Assembly (NCBI GenBank): GCA_024692165.1
Contig: JAILMY010000204.1
Location: forward strand, 1 to 37,292
DNA length: 37,292 nucleotides
Source of the DNA: Butyrivibrio sp.
GTDB taxonomy: Bacteria > Bacillota > Clostridia > Lachnospirales > Lachnospiraceae
Direction of reading: 5' to 3'
Position 1 is the stretch's first letter. Each line of letters begins with the position of its first letter. Of the stretch, positions 22,896 to 30,253 are shown piece after piece. The translations under genes were made by a program, and so were the position numbers. Below the pieces are notes generated by a model, which ran no database searches, had not been told where the DNA came from, and saw only the letters and a program-made list of their open reading frames with translations.

Positions 22896-23594
22896 ATGCT
22901 CACAATCGATAAAAGATTTATTAACCTTCTTCGCTGGGACTTACGGTTTCAGGCCAGGTACGGATTTTATCTGCTATATGTGCTTCTGACAGTTTTTTAT
23001 ACCCTGGTTCTATTTGCAATTCCCGGATCATGGAAGGAGAAGACCGCTGCGATGCTGATTTTTTCTGACCCGGCGGCCATGGGATTGTTCTTCATGGGAG
23101 CAATCGTACTTTTGGAAAAGAGCCAGAAAGTCACATCATACTTTGCAATCACGCCGATGAAGGCAAGAGAATACGTGTGGTCGAAGGTGTTGTCCCTCAG
23201 CGCCATATCCCTGGTGGTGGCTACAATCCTTGCCACCGTCGCCGGATACACGGCCATATTTCCACTGCTGGTTGGAACGTTCCTTGCCAGTGCTATATTC
23301 ACTCTGTGCGGAATCATCGTGGCTACGAAGATCAGCAGTCTGAACCAGTTTATACTGGCCACGGTGCCAATTGAAATTATTGGATTCGTGCCGGCAATCC
23401 TTCATATTTTCGGTGTCACCGGCTCTATTGCAGACAGGTTGTATCCCGCCAACGTGTGCATGGACATGATCATGGGGGATCGCCCCTTTGCCGCAGGTCT
23501 TTTGCTCACAGTGGCGCTGATTGCTCTTTTGCTACAGGTGGCCTGCAGGAGCGTCCTGAAAATGTGGCAGGAGCAGGGAGGAGTGAAGCTATGA
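22896..23594 (+). CDS. ABC exporter permease, first subunit
   Basis: The 232-residue product has six hydrophobic segments: about 20-40, 50-72, 90-110, 115-140, 155-180 and 195-218. A cytoplasmic N-terminus (MLTIDKRFINLLRWDLRFQARYG) resembles ABC-2-type fluoroquinolone/drug exporter permeases. It carries no enzymatic motif. The segment YFAITPMKAREYVWSKVLSLSAISLVVA is typical of this family. It follows the ATPase by 22 bases with its own AGGAG, and its stop overlaps the start of the second permease, so the pair is made together and likely forms a heterodimeric channel. Confidence 0.82.
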   Translation: MLTIDKRFINLLRWDLRFQARYGFYLLYVLLTVFYTLVLFAIPGSWKEKTAAMLIFSDPAAMGLFFMGAIVLLEKSQKVTSYFAITPMKAREYVWSKVLSLSAISLVVATILATVAGYTAIFPLLVGTFLASAIFTLCGIIVATKISSLNQFILATVPIEIIGFVPAILHIFGVTGSIADRLYPANVCMDMIMGDRPFAAGLLLTVALIALLLQVACRSVLKMWQEQGGVKL

Positions 23595-24358
23595 GCGCAG
23601 CGCAGACCGGCACTTTACACATTCCAAAGGTTAGGAAAAAAGATATGAGAGCAATACAGATAAGTTTTTTGCATATGCTTAAATTCATGAAAAAAGATAT
23701 GATGCTGCTGGCAGCGGGACTTTCGCCGCTTCTCATGGGAGCAGCAATAAGGCTTGGAATTCCGGCTATAGACAAGGCACTGCGTAGTTTTACCGGGCTT
23801 TCTCAGATCTTGGGCCCGTACTACAGTCTCTTTGACATTTTTTATTCGGCCATAACTCCATCCATGTTCTGTTTTGTGGCGGCCATGGTGATGCTGGAGG
23901 AGAGGGACGATCACATCGACCGATACCTTTTTGTGACGGATCTTGGGAAAAGAGGGTACTACATTTCGCGAATTGTGATTCCGGCCCTGGTGGCTTTCGT
24001 GATCTCGGCGGTTTTGCTTCCGATTTTCAGGCTGGCCGTAAGCTCTTTTGCCATGATTCTGTTCCTGTCGTTTTCAGGAACATTGCAGGGAATAATCATT
24101 GCGCTGTTGGTGGTGAATATTTCATCCAACAAACTTGAAGGAATGGCGCTGACAAAGTGCGCATCCCTGATGATGCTGGGAGCAATGGGACCTTATTTCA
24201 TCGAAAGACCCTCCAGCCACATTCTGTTTTTCATGCCATCCTATTGGACGGGGCTTGTGATCACTGAAGGAAGAGCTATTTATGTGCTGCCAACCGTCCT
24301 GGTTTCAGTAATCTGGATCGTGATCCTAAGCTGCGGCAAATTTCGCCGCTACACATAA
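23591..24358 (+). CDS. ABC exporter permease, second subunit
   Basis: The ATG at 23591 overlaps the previous stop (ATGA); the longer frame upstream runs inside the first permease gene and is rejected. The 255-residue product has a 30-residue cytoplasmic N-terminus, then six membrane segments. MMLLAAGLSPLLMGAAIRLG begins the first, and VMLEERDDHIDRYLFVTDLGKRGYYISRI lies in the cytoplasmic coupling region. It parallels the first permease in topology, so a heterodimer is likely. It is the last gene of the TetR-linked operon. The substrate is unknown; export of an antimicrobial or peptide is the usual guess. Confidence 0.8.
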   Translation: MSAAQTGTLHIPKVRKKDMRAIQISFLHMLKFMKKDMMLLAAGLSPLLMGAAIRLGIPAIDKALRSFTGLSQILGPYYSLFDIFYSAITPSMFCFVAAMVMLEERDDHIDRYLFVTDLGKRGYYISRIVIPALVAFVISAVLLPIFRLAVSSFAMILFLSFSGTLQGIIIALLVVNISSNKLEGMALTKCASLMMLGAMGPYFIERPSSHILFFMPSYWTGLVITEGRAIYVLPTVLVSVIWIVILSCGKFRRYT

Positions 24359-24359
24359 C

Positions 24360-24387
24360 AAAAAGACTCCGGGCATAGCGTCCGGGG
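24360..24387 (-). terminator. Terminator of trxA (minus strand)
   Basis: Read on the minus strand, CCCCGG pairs with CCGGAG around a nine-base loop, followed by TCTTTTTG. Confidence 0.6.
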
Positions 24388-24445
24388 CCTTCGTCTGTAT
24401 TGTTATAGGTAAGAAGGAATTTATATATGATTCATCGCTTCGTTA

Positions 24446-24763
24446 TCAAAGCGCTGCATCCAGTAACTTTGCGAGAGCGTCAGGTGACATTGCACCCATT
24501 CCGCTGTTAACAACTTCGCCGTTCTTGAAAACGAGGAAGCTAGGGATTGACATGATGTTGTACTTAGCAGCAATAGCGCTCTCCTCATCGGAATTGATCT
24601 TGCCTACCTTAGCCTTGCCTTCGTAAGTCTCAGCCAGCTTCTCAACAACCGGCATCATCATCTTGCAAGGGCCGCACCAGTCTGCGTAGAAATCTACAAG
24701 TACAGGTACATCACTCTTTAAAACTTCAGTTTCAAAATTTTCCTGTGTGAATCTATATTCCAT
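24446..24763 (-). CDS. trxA: Thioredoxin
   Basis: The 105-residue product has the WCGPC active site (Cys30 and Cys33), the buried Asp in VDFYADWC and the cis-Pro loop MSIPSFLVFKNGE. Length and order are those of a normal thioredoxin, which reduces protein disulfides in the cytosol using thioredoxin reductase. GGAGG precedes the ATG on the minus strand. It is monocistronic, with its own promoter at 24835-24807 and terminator at 24360. No reductase gene is in the window. It may serve the peroxidase encoded at 28.5 kb, since Cys-type peroxidases of this family often use thioredoxin; that link is inference. Confidence 0.95.
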   Translation of the reverse strand: MEYRFTQENFETEVLKSDVPVLVDFYADWCGPCKMMMPVVEKLAETYEGKAKVGKINSDEESAIAAKYNIMSIPSFLVFKNGEVVNSGMGAMSPDALAKLLDAAL

Positions 24764-24806
24764 AGTAATTATCCTCCATTCGTGTTATTGTTTACTTGAT
24801 GATTGT

Positions 24807-24835
24807 ATTATGGCACACATCAATTAAATTGTCAA
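24807..24835 (-). promoter_or_regulatory. Promoter of trxA
   Basis: On the minus strand TTGACA (24835-24830), 17 bp, CATAAT (24812-24807). The -35 lies in the centre of the palindrome at 24821-24846. Confidence 0.75.
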
Positions 24836-24846
24836 CAATCTAATTG
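24821..24846. promoter_or_regulatory. 26-bp palindrome between trxA and the cyclase gene
   Basis: CAATTAAATTGT-CA-ACAATCTAATTG has 12-base arms with a single mismatch. It overlaps the trxA -35 and lies upstream of the divergent cyclase gene. The core ATTGT-N2-ACAATCTAATT recurs at 999-1016. Confidence 0.65.
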
Positions 24847-24895
24847 TAAATAATTTATAAATAATATTATGTACATATGGAGGAGGTCAGATTCA

Positions 24896-25489
24896 ATGAA
24901 AATCTACGATATTTCCCAGGAAGTCTTTGGATGCAAGGTTTTTCCCGGTGATCCCAGCCCCAAAAGTGAGAGGACTCTTAAAATAAGTGACGGTGCGATT
25001 TGCAATCTGACCGTCTTTAGCATGTGCGCTCACAACGGAACCCACGTGGATGCGCCATATCACTTTTACGACGACGGTAAGACCATCGATCAGGTGGATC
25101 TGGATAAGTTCGTTGGCTATGCCTATGTGGCTGAGCACTCCGGTGATATTACTGCAGCAGATGCAAAAGAAATTCTGAAGGCAGCAGCCGATGCAGATCA
25201 GCGCGCTAAGGAAAGAATACTGATCAAGGGCAACGCCACCATGACCAAGGAAGCGGCAGAAGTTTTCGCGGCCGCAGGAATCAAGCTTTACGGAAATGAA
25301 TCCCAGACTGTGGGCCCCGAGGATGCACCAAGGGAAGTGCATCTTGTCATGCTTGGAGCTCAGATCGTGCTTTTAGAGGGCATCAGGCTTGCGGCTGTTC
25401 CTGAAGGGGTGTATCTGCTTAATGCTGCGCCAATCAATCTTGGCGGCTGCGACGGAGCTCCCTGCAGAGCAATACTGATGGAGATGTGA
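24896..25489 (+). CDS. Cyclase-family metal hydrolase (kynurenine formamidase-like)
   Basis: The ATG at 24896 follows GGAGGAGGT; the in-frame ATG at 24869 does not. The 197-residue product has the family motif HNGTHVDAPYHF (His46, His50, Asp52, His56), which binds Mn or Zn, near the usual N-terminal position, and ends with NLGGCDGAPCRAILMEM. Members hydrolyse N-formylkynurenine, isatin or other cyclic amides. Tryptophan-catabolic genes are not nearby, so the substrate is open. It is divergent from trxA and shares the palindrome at 24821-24846. The 52-codon ORF follows 55 bases downstream. Confidence 0.85.
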   Translation: MKIYDISQEVFGCKVFPGDPSPKSERTLKISDGAICNLTVFSMCAHNGTHVDAPYHFYDDGKTIDQVDLDKFVGYAYVAEHSGDITAADAKEILKAAADADQRAKERILIKGNATMTKEAAEVFAAAGIKLYGNESQTVGPEDAPREVHLVMLGAQIVLLEGIRLAAVPEGVYLLNAAPINLGGCDGAPCRAILMEM

Positions 25490-25544
25490 GCGAATCTCCG
25501 AATCGGAGCAAAGCATATAAGAATTAATATAAGAGGAAATAGAA

Positions 25545-25703
25545 ATGGGGAAGATTTGGGAAATCCTGCACCAGCCGGAGACGGTGGAGCGCCTATACGG
25601 TTTACATGAAGCAGACACCCTTCTGCACAGCCCATCCCATGATATTTATGGAGAATCTGTAGATATAAAGTTTAACAATATTTCGTTTATGATAAAATGG
25701 TAG
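25545..25703 (+). CDS. Possible small protein, 52 residues
   Basis: AAGAGGAAATAGAA precedes an ATG with an open frame to a TAG at 25701. The product opens MGKIWEILHQPETVERLYG, has several His residues and ends in a hydrophobic SFMIKW. I do not recognise it. It may be a genuine small protein co-transcribed with the cyclase gene or the remnant of a larger gene, since other broken genes occur in this region. Its 3' end overlaps a TATGATAAAAT that could be the -10 for the acetyltransferase gene. Confidence 0.35.
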   Translation: MGKIWEILHQPETVERLYGLHEADTLLHSPSHDIYGESVDIKFNNISFMIKW

Positions 25704-25734
25704 GTGGGAACAAAAAAATAAGGAGTGCACTTCC

Positions 25735-26292
25735 ATGTGGTTGGAGAAACTAAGTAAATCCCAGGTGGAATCCATTTACAGGGAAAAGATGGTGGTGGAT
25801 TTCCCGGCAGCGGAGATCAAGCCCCTTGAGGCAATCCTGAAAGCCATGGACAAAGGGCTGTATGAAAGCTTCGGCCTATACGACGAAGCGGGGATCATGG
25901 GCTACACCTTCCTGGTAAAAATTGACAGAGACTACCTCGTTGATTATCTGGCGGTGTTTGACGGCCGCAGGAACAACGGAGCCGGAAGTCAGATGATCCG
26001 GCTTCTTGCAGAGTATCTAAAGGATGCCGACAACATCATACTGGAAGTGGAGAATCCGGATTTTGCTGATGATCAGGAAAAAGAGCTGCAGACCAGGCGC
26101 TACAATTTCTACAAGAGGAATGGCTGCAGCGACACAGGGCTCAGAGTAAGATGCTTTGGAGTGCCCTTCAGAATCATACGCATGAACCGGAACTTTAGTA
26201 AGGACCACGACAGTCTTTGGGCTCTGTATCAGTCTTTTTACCGTATGATGTTACCCAAAGAATTGTTTGAAAAAAATCTGGAACGAATGTAA
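25735..26292 (+). CDS. GNAT-family N-acetyltransferase
   Basis: The 185-residue product has GIMGYTFLVKIDRDYLVDYLAVFDGRRNNGAGSQMIRLLAEYL. RRNNGAGSQ is the acetyl-CoA pyrophosphate loop (RxxGxG/A) of the GNAT fold, with the strand LVDYLAVFDG before it. NFYKRNGCSDTGLRV gives the closing motif B, and a C-terminal helix follows. The acceptor is unknown. AAGGAG lies upstream of the ATG. It leads a run of four + strand genes with short gaps (acetyltransferase, PIF1-like ATPase, SRAP protein, cupin). Confidence 0.8.
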   Translation: MWLEKLSKSQVESIYREKMVVDFPAAEIKPLEAILKAMDKGLYESFGLYDEAGIMGYTFLVKIDRDYLVDYLAVFDGRRNNGAGSQMIRLLAEYLKDADNIILEVENPDFADDQEKELQTRRYNFYKRNGCSDTGLRVRCFGVPFRIIRMNRNFSKDHDSLWALYQSFYRMMLPKELFEKNLERM

Positions 26293-26321
26293 CACGGAAA
26301 ATATTAAATGAGGGTTAGCAT

Positions 26322-27134
26322 ATGATGAACGCCGGAGTCGACTTAACACTTGATCAGGAACGTGCTATGCAGCTGATGCGCTCGGGAAAAAACATTTTTT
26401 TGTCCGGAGGCGCGGGAACCGGAAAGAGTTTTCTTGTGGACCAGTACATAAGCGAAAATGACGACAAGAACATTTTTCGCTTTGCCTGGATACCCACACA
26501 GATGCACAAGGTTGGCGAGTTCAATCCAAGCCCTATAAGGGAGTTGGAACAGGCGGACATTATAATCATTGATGATATCAACAAGTGCAGGATCGATGCT
26601 TTTGAATATCTTATCCGCACTTATAAGGATGTTGAGTTTCGGAAAAGAATGGAACACAACACGGAGCATTATGATAAGCAGGTCATCCTTGTAGGGGACT
26701 TTTACCAGGCGCCGTCTGCTTTGAACAGGGAAGAGAAGGTTTCGATTCTCTCCGAATGGGGTCTCATGAGGAGTGAGGATCTGCTTGCCTTCAATTCTAC
26801 TCTCTGGGACGATCTGGAGCTGGAGGACCTGATCCTTAAGACTCCACACTGTGAGAGGGATGAGTCGGAGTTTTTGGAGAACCTGCACAAGCTCCAGGCA
26901 GGGGAGGATTCCAACAGGTCCTTCAAGGTGGTATTTGATTTTTACGACAGCGACGAGGAGCTGCATTCCCCGATGCCCAAGGTTGAAAAAGTGGACGCTA
27001 AGGCCTACGGGCACTGGAGTCTGGAAGAGGATCAGCAGCTACGGAACGAGTGGGCAGAAGGGTATCTTATCAATGAGATCGCTCAGATCCACGACCGCAC
27101 CATCGGCGCCGTTCGCGCGCAGCTGTTGAAGTGA
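26322..27134 (+). CDS. Shortened PIF1-like ATPase fused to a Myb/SANT-like helix-turn-helix
   Basis: The 270-residue product has Walker A GGAGTGKS (29-36), Walker B IIIIDDI (80-86) and the superfamily 1 motif III VILVGDFYQAP (121-131). The segment LKTPHCERDESEFLENLHKLQAGE matches where PIF1-type helicases begin their second RecA-like domain. The chain then jumps to HWSLEEDQQLRNEW and INEIAQIHDRTIGAVRAQL (about 232-270), a SANT/Myb-like HTH seen at the end of many clostridial helicases. The second motor domain is missing, so it may be an ATPase that does not unwind DNA. The reading frame is intact. It lies next to the SRAP gene, 7 bases apart. Confidence 0.7.
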   Translation: MMNAGVDLTLDQERAMQLMRSGKNIFLSGGAGTGKSFLVDQYISENDDKNIFRFAWIPTQMHKVGEFNPSPIRELEQADIIIIDDINKCRIDAFEYLIRTYKDVEFRKRMEHNTEHYDKQVILVGDFYQAPSALNREEKVSILSEWGLMRSEDLLAFNSTLWDDLELEDLILKTPHCERDESEFLENLHKLQAGEDSNRSFKVVFDFYDSDEELHSPMPKVEKVDAKAYGHWSLEEDQQLRNEWAEGYLINEIAQIHDRTIGAVRAQLLK

Positions 27135-27141
27135 GAAAAAT

Positions 27142-27702
27142 ATGTGCGGAAGATATGTGTGTTATTCGCAAACTGAAGATGATGTGGAAGAGGAGCTTGG
27201 GCTTGCCCGGGGCTCCCTTGAAATGGCGGCCGGGGACGTGTGCCCCACGGACTTAGCTGTGGTGCTGACAAATGGTTTAAAGATCAACACAATGCCCTGG
27301 GGCCTTAAAGAGAAGTCCCTTATCATCAACGCCAGGGCTGAGACAGCCCTTGAAAAGCCCACCTTCGGGGACAGTATCCTTCGAAGGCGCTGTATCATGC
27401 CGGCAGGAGCTTTTTACGAATGGGACAAAGACAAGAATAAGGTGACTTTTTTCCGGCAGGACGAATCGCCGATCTACCTGGCGGGCTTTTACCAGCTGTC
27501 GGACAACAAAGATTCTTTTGTGATACTGACAACTGCGGCTAACGAATCCATGATAAAGGTACACGACCGAATGCCGCTGATGATAGAAAAGGACGCAGTA
27601 AGGGACTGGCTGGGGGATACCGATGCGGCAAAAGAGATGCTGAAGGCCGAAATGCCGCAGCTTAAGAGCCACCGGGAATACGAGCAGCTAAGTTTATTCT
27701 AG
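27142..27702 (+). CDS. SRAP-domain (SOS response-associated) abasic-site protein, YedK/HMCES-like
   Basis: The start MCGRY is fixed by the family: Cys2 becomes N-terminal and bonds covalently to abasic sites in single-stranded DNA. INARAET, CIMPAGAFYEW (with the conserved Glu) and VHDRMPLMI (with the conserved His) complete the active site in the usual order. The length, 186 residues, is slightly short of the usual 210-230, mostly at the N-terminal side. It begins seven bases after the PIF1-like gene, suggesting a shared DNA-maintenance function. No LexA box was found upstream, so SOS control is not shown here. Confidence 0.9.
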   Translation: MCGRYVCYSQTEDDVEEELGLARGSLEMAAGDVCPTDLAVVLTNGLKINTMPWGLKEKSLIINARAETALEKPTFGDSILRRRCIMPAGAFYEWDKDKNKVTFFRQDESPIYLAGFYQLSDNKDSFVILTTAANESMIKVHDRMPLMIEKDAVRDWLGDTDAAKEMLKAEMPQLKSHREYEQLSLF

Positions 27703-27755
27703 AGAAGAGAAAACGATTTTGCCAAGCAGGGCCACAGGCCCGGGAAAGGACGTTT

Positions 27756-28235
27756 ATGGCACGGGAAGATGATCTTATCAACGAATACGCACTGGAAATG
27801 CATCCGGAGGGCGGCTGGTTTTCAGAATGCTATACATCCAGCGGTGAACATGAGGGTAGAGCCATGGCAGGCAGCATCTACTACCTGATGCGCGGCGCGG
27901 AGATTTCCCATTTCCACCAGCTGGACAGCGACGAAATCTGGTTTTACCATGAGGGCTGCGGCATGAGGATCACTGTGATCACAAGCTCCACCAGGGATGA
28001 GTACCTTCTTGGCGGCAACATCGAAAACGACGAGAGAGTCATGGTTTACATTCCCAAGGGAGCAATCTTTGCCGCAGAGAACCTGGACGAAGACGGATAC
28101 ACTTTCGTATCCTGCGTAACCACGCCCAAATTCACCTACGACGGTTTCAGACTGATCCGTGAAACCCAGCTTAGGGCCGAGTACCCCAACGTGCCGGAGG
28201 AGCTGTACTACCTGGCATACAGGGACGGGGAATGA
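27756..28235 (+). CDS. DUF985-family cupin protein
   Basis: The 159-residue product has the DUF985 opening LEMHPEGGWFSECYTSSGEH, then SIYYLMRGAEISHFHQLDSDEIWFYHEGCGMRITV with the cupin His cluster (HFH), and CVTTPKFTYDGFRL near the end. The fold is a single beta-barrel that may bind a metal or sugar nucleotide; no reaction is established for the family that I can name. An AAAGGACG lies upstream of the ATG. It is the last gene of the run starting with the acetyltransferase and is closed by a 12-bp terminator. Confidence 0.85.
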   Translation: MAREDDLINEYALEMHPEGGWFSECYTSSGEHEGRAMAGSIYYLMRGAEISHFHQLDSDEIWFYHEGCGMRITVITSSTRDEYLLGGNIENDERVMVYIPKGAIFAAENLDEDGYTFVSCVTTPKFTYDGFRLIRETQLRAEYPNVPEELYYLAYRDGE

Positions 28236-28280
28236 CCCGTAAGTGCGCATGGGATGCGTTCAAATAAATGAGAACATAAA

Positions 28281-28318
28281 CAAGGTACTGAGAACTATAC
28301 TCAGTACCTTGTTTTTTT
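28281..28318 (+). terminator. Strong rho-independent terminator
   Basis: CAAGGTACTGAG (28281-28292) pairs over 12 bp with CTCAGTACCTTG, followed by seven T. Confidence 0.9.
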
Positions 28319-28438
28319 GCCGGAGTCTTAGGTTGTCGATTAAACGTTGTTTTTTGACATTAAAAAAGGTATAGAATTAATATGCAGAGGATAAGTGATA
28401 TTCAGGCACTGTTTGAAGGTGAAAGGTTTATTTGAGTA

Positions 28439-28501
28439 TTGCTTTTTAGGCAAGGATGGTTTATGATATTATCATAAATTGCACACAATCATATAGTGCA
28501 A
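28439..28501 (+). promoter_or_regulatory. Promoter and palindromic operator of the glutathione peroxidase gene
   Basis: TTGCTT (28439-28444), 17 bp, TATGAT (28462-28467). The -10 lies inside TTTATGATATTATCATAAA (28460-28478), nine-base arms around one base. The size and AT-rich dyad symmetry recall PerR/Fur-family boxes, but the bases do not match the consensus closely. A second dyad TTGCAC/GTGCAA spans 28479-28501. Confidence 0.6.
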
Positions 28502-28524
28502 AATCATATTAGGAGGAAACAATA

Positions 28525-29064
28525 ATGATTTATGATTACAAGGTTACTACAGGAACTGGAGAGGAACTGAGCCTTTCCGAGTTTAAAGGTAAAGTGATTC
28601 TCGTGGTTAATACTGCTACAGGCTGTGGCTTCACACCTCAGTACAAGCCACTCGAGGATTTATATGAAAACTATCATGACAAGGGATTAGAGATACTTGA
28701 TATTCCTTGTAATCAGTTTGGAGGACAGGCTCCGGGTTCAGACGAAGAGATACATGAGTTCTGTACTCTGAATTACAACACCACATTTCCTCAGATGAAG
28801 AAGTCTGACGTAAATGGAGAGAATGAGCTTCCTCTTTACACTTACCTCAAGTCTCAGAAGGGATTCGAAGGTTTCCAGGAGCATCAGTACAAGGAGCTTC
28901 TTGAAAAGATGTTCTCAGAAGCAGATCCTGATTGGGCTAAAAAGCCTGATATCAAATGGAACTTTACTAAATTTGTAATCGACAGAGAAGGTAATGTTGT
29001 TGCACGTTTTGAGCCTACAGCAGATGTTGCGGATGTAGAAGCTTGCATTAAATCTTTGCTGTAA
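28525..29064 (+). CDS. Glutathione peroxidase-family peroxidase (cysteine type)
   Basis: The 179-residue product has VNTATGCGFTPQY with Cys34 where animal enzymes use selenocysteine; the codon is TGT, so no recoding is needed. IPCNQFGGQAPGS supplies the Gln and IKWNFTKFVIDREG supplies Trp-Asn of the catalytic tetrad. Bacterial members usually reduce peroxides with thioredoxin rather than glutathione, and trxA is 4 kb away. Cys80 may act as the resolving Cys; this is inference. AGGAGG precedes the ATG. It is monocistronic, with a palindrome over its -10 suggesting peroxide or metal control. Confidence 0.92.
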   Translation: MIYDYKVTTGTGEELSLSEFKGKVILVVNTATGCGFTPQYKPLEDLYENYHDKGLEILDIPCNQFGGQAPGSDEEIHEFCTLNYNTTFPQMKKSDVNGENELPLYTYLKSQKGFEGFQEHQYKELLEKMFSEADPDWAKKPDIKWNFTKFVIDREGNVVARFEPTADVADVEACIKSLL

Positions 29065-29092
29065 TAATATGGAAGGTAATAGCTTTACATTT

Positions 29093-29130
29093 AAAAAATG
29101 CCGGCTTTGATGCCGGCATTTTTATTTATT
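29093..29130 (+). terminator. Bidirectional terminator
   Basis: AAAAATGCCGGC-tttgat-GCCGGCATTTTT is symmetric, with A and T runs on both sides, and can end both the peroxidase gene and the convergent minus-strand gene. Confidence 0.88.
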
Positions 29131-29131
29131 T

Positions 29132-29386
29132 TTATTCATATTTTTTGATCTTTTTTGATACCGAATACAGTGCAAAGCTGATGGCAACAGCTGCCAAAGA
29201 GATAATAAGGCATGTGTAAAGTACCGGTCTTAAGCGAGGCGAATACTCCTCGGGAGCCAGAATGCCGTCCATTTTCAATTTGACTGAAAACCAGATCCAG
29301 TAGATAGTTGAAACAATGGCAGTAATCCACAGGATTACGCGCAGAACGAACAGGATTATTAAAGATCTTTTTTGCTTATTTTCCAT
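29132..29386 (-). CDS. Two-pass membrane protein, 84 residues
   Basis: The chosen ATG at 29386 follows AAGGGGAAAACT; the longer frame from 29425 lacks a comparable site. The product starts with a basic cytoplasmic tail (MENKQKRS), then has hydrophobic segments at about 9-33 (LIILFVLRVILWITAIVSTIYWIWF) and 57-77 (LYTCLIISLAAVAISFALYSV), and ends in lysines. I do not recognise a family. It converges on the peroxidase gene and shares its terminator. No partner gene is obvious. Confidence 0.6.
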   Translation of the reverse strand: MENKQKRSLIILFVLRVILWITAIVSTIYWIWFSVKLKMDGILAPEEYSPRLRPVLYTCLIISLAAVAISFALYSVSKKIKKYE

Positions 29387-29506
29387 AGTTTTCCCCTTGA
29401 AATATATTTTTTTCCAAATATTCAAGCGTTATATTCCACTTAGTTTGGCCACCGTTTATAATTATACCATCTGGTGAGCCATTTTAAAGAAATGCAGGGT
29501 GATTTG

Positions 29507-29633
29507 ATGCTAGATTTTAATACAAAAAAGCTTGGTTTTGGCACAATGAGGTTGCCTTTTACGAATCTGCCCTCAGCACATCGAGATAAGACAGTATCTT
29601 GAAGAGTTCAAAAGCCTGTATGAGAGTGTTTAA
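29507..29633 (+). pseudogene. Aldo-keto reductase reduced to its two ends
   Basis: An ATG with AGGGTGATTTG upstream opens MLDFNTKKLGFGTMRLPF, the start of Lachnospiraceae aldo-keto reductases. Without any middle, the next frame gives CPQHIEIRQYLEEFKSLYESV and a stop, the usual C-terminus of the same 4Fe-4S-type family. About 1 kb of the normal 370-residue gene is gone, and the junction near 29560 shifts the frame by one. The result is one gene with an internal deletion, not two genes. The short first ORF ends at 29602. It is dead, although its upstream TATAAT (about 29456) survives. Confidence 0.75.
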
Positions 29634-29665
29634 AGGAAAAATTATACGAAAATGCGCTAAAATCC

Positions 29666-29694
29666 TTGCAATTTTATGTTATGAATCTTACAAT
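29666..29694 (+). promoter_or_regulatory. Promoter of the HU gene
   Basis: TTGCAA (29666-29671), 17 bp, TACAAT (29689-29694), 66 bases before the ATG. Confidence 0.65.
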
Positions 29695-29759
29695 TATACT
29701 TAGTTAGGTAATTAACACGTTACAGCTAACAAAATAACATTATAGAGGGAGAAAAAAGA

Positions 29760-30038
29760 ATGAACAAAACTGAATTAGTAGAAGCTATCGCAAAGGCAAC
29801 TGGACTTTCAAAGAAGGATTCAGAGAAGGCTGTTAAGGCTTTCACAGACACAGTTACTAAGGAGCTTAAGAAGAAGGGCAAAGTTCAGCTTGTTGGCTTT
29901 GGTACTTTTGAGACAGCTAAGAGAGCAGCTAGAACCGGTAAGAATCCTCAGACTGGCGCAGCAATCAAGATTCCTGCAGCTACAGTTCCTAAGTTCAAAG
30001 CTGGTAAGGCTCTTAAGGATACTGTTAATAAGAAATAA
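29760..30038 (+). CDS. hup: HU-family DNA-binding protein
   Basis: The 92-residue product is a complete HU: MNKTELVEAIAKATGLSKKDSEKAVKAF forms the N-terminal helices, VQLVGFGTFETAKRAARTGKNPQTGAAIKIPAATVPKFKAGKALK gives the beta arms with RxGxNPxTG and the Pro at the arm tip. It binds DNA as a dimer without strong sequence preference and compacts the nucleoid. Codon use is strongly biased, as expected of a highly expressed gene (GCT, AAG, GTT favoured). GGGAG precedes the ATG. It has its own promoter and terminator. Confidence 0.95.
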   Translation: MNKTELVEAIAKATGLSKKDSEKAVKAFTDTVTKELKKKGKVQLVGFGTFETAKRAARTGKNPQTGAAIKIPAATVPKFKAGKALKDTVNKK

Positions 30039-30056
30039 TACTACCAAATATAAATG

Positions 30057-30091
30057 GAGCCGCGACGAATGCGTCGCGGCTCTATTATTTT
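30057..30091 (+). terminator. Terminator of the HU gene
   Basis: GAGCCGCGACG-aatg-CGTCGCGGCTC is an 11-bp perfect stem with TATTATTTTG after it. Confidence 0.88.
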
Positions 30092-30253
30092 GCTTATTTC
30101 GGGGAATTATGTCGCTTTCTTGGAGTCAAAACCTGTGACGGCACAATATCTAGTGGTTGATTTTTAGAACAACTGTTCGTATAATGAATGCATATAAGAA
30201 CAAATGTTTGCACCACACGCTATGCTTGTAATGACAATAGGAAGGGGAAGAGT

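Noticed and set aside
26343-27014. Minus-strand 223-codon ORF antisense to the PIF1-like gene
   Set aside because: The plus-strand frame has Walker motifs; the antisense frame has no recognisable feature.
28611-28640. Selenocysteine site in the glutathione peroxidase
   Set aside because: The active-site codon is TGT (Cys), not TGA, and no SECIS-like hairpin is needed.
29507-29602. 31-codon ORF as a genuine small protein
   Set aside because: It is the N-terminus of an aldo-keto reductase whose C-terminus follows immediately in another frame, so a deletion remnant explains it better.
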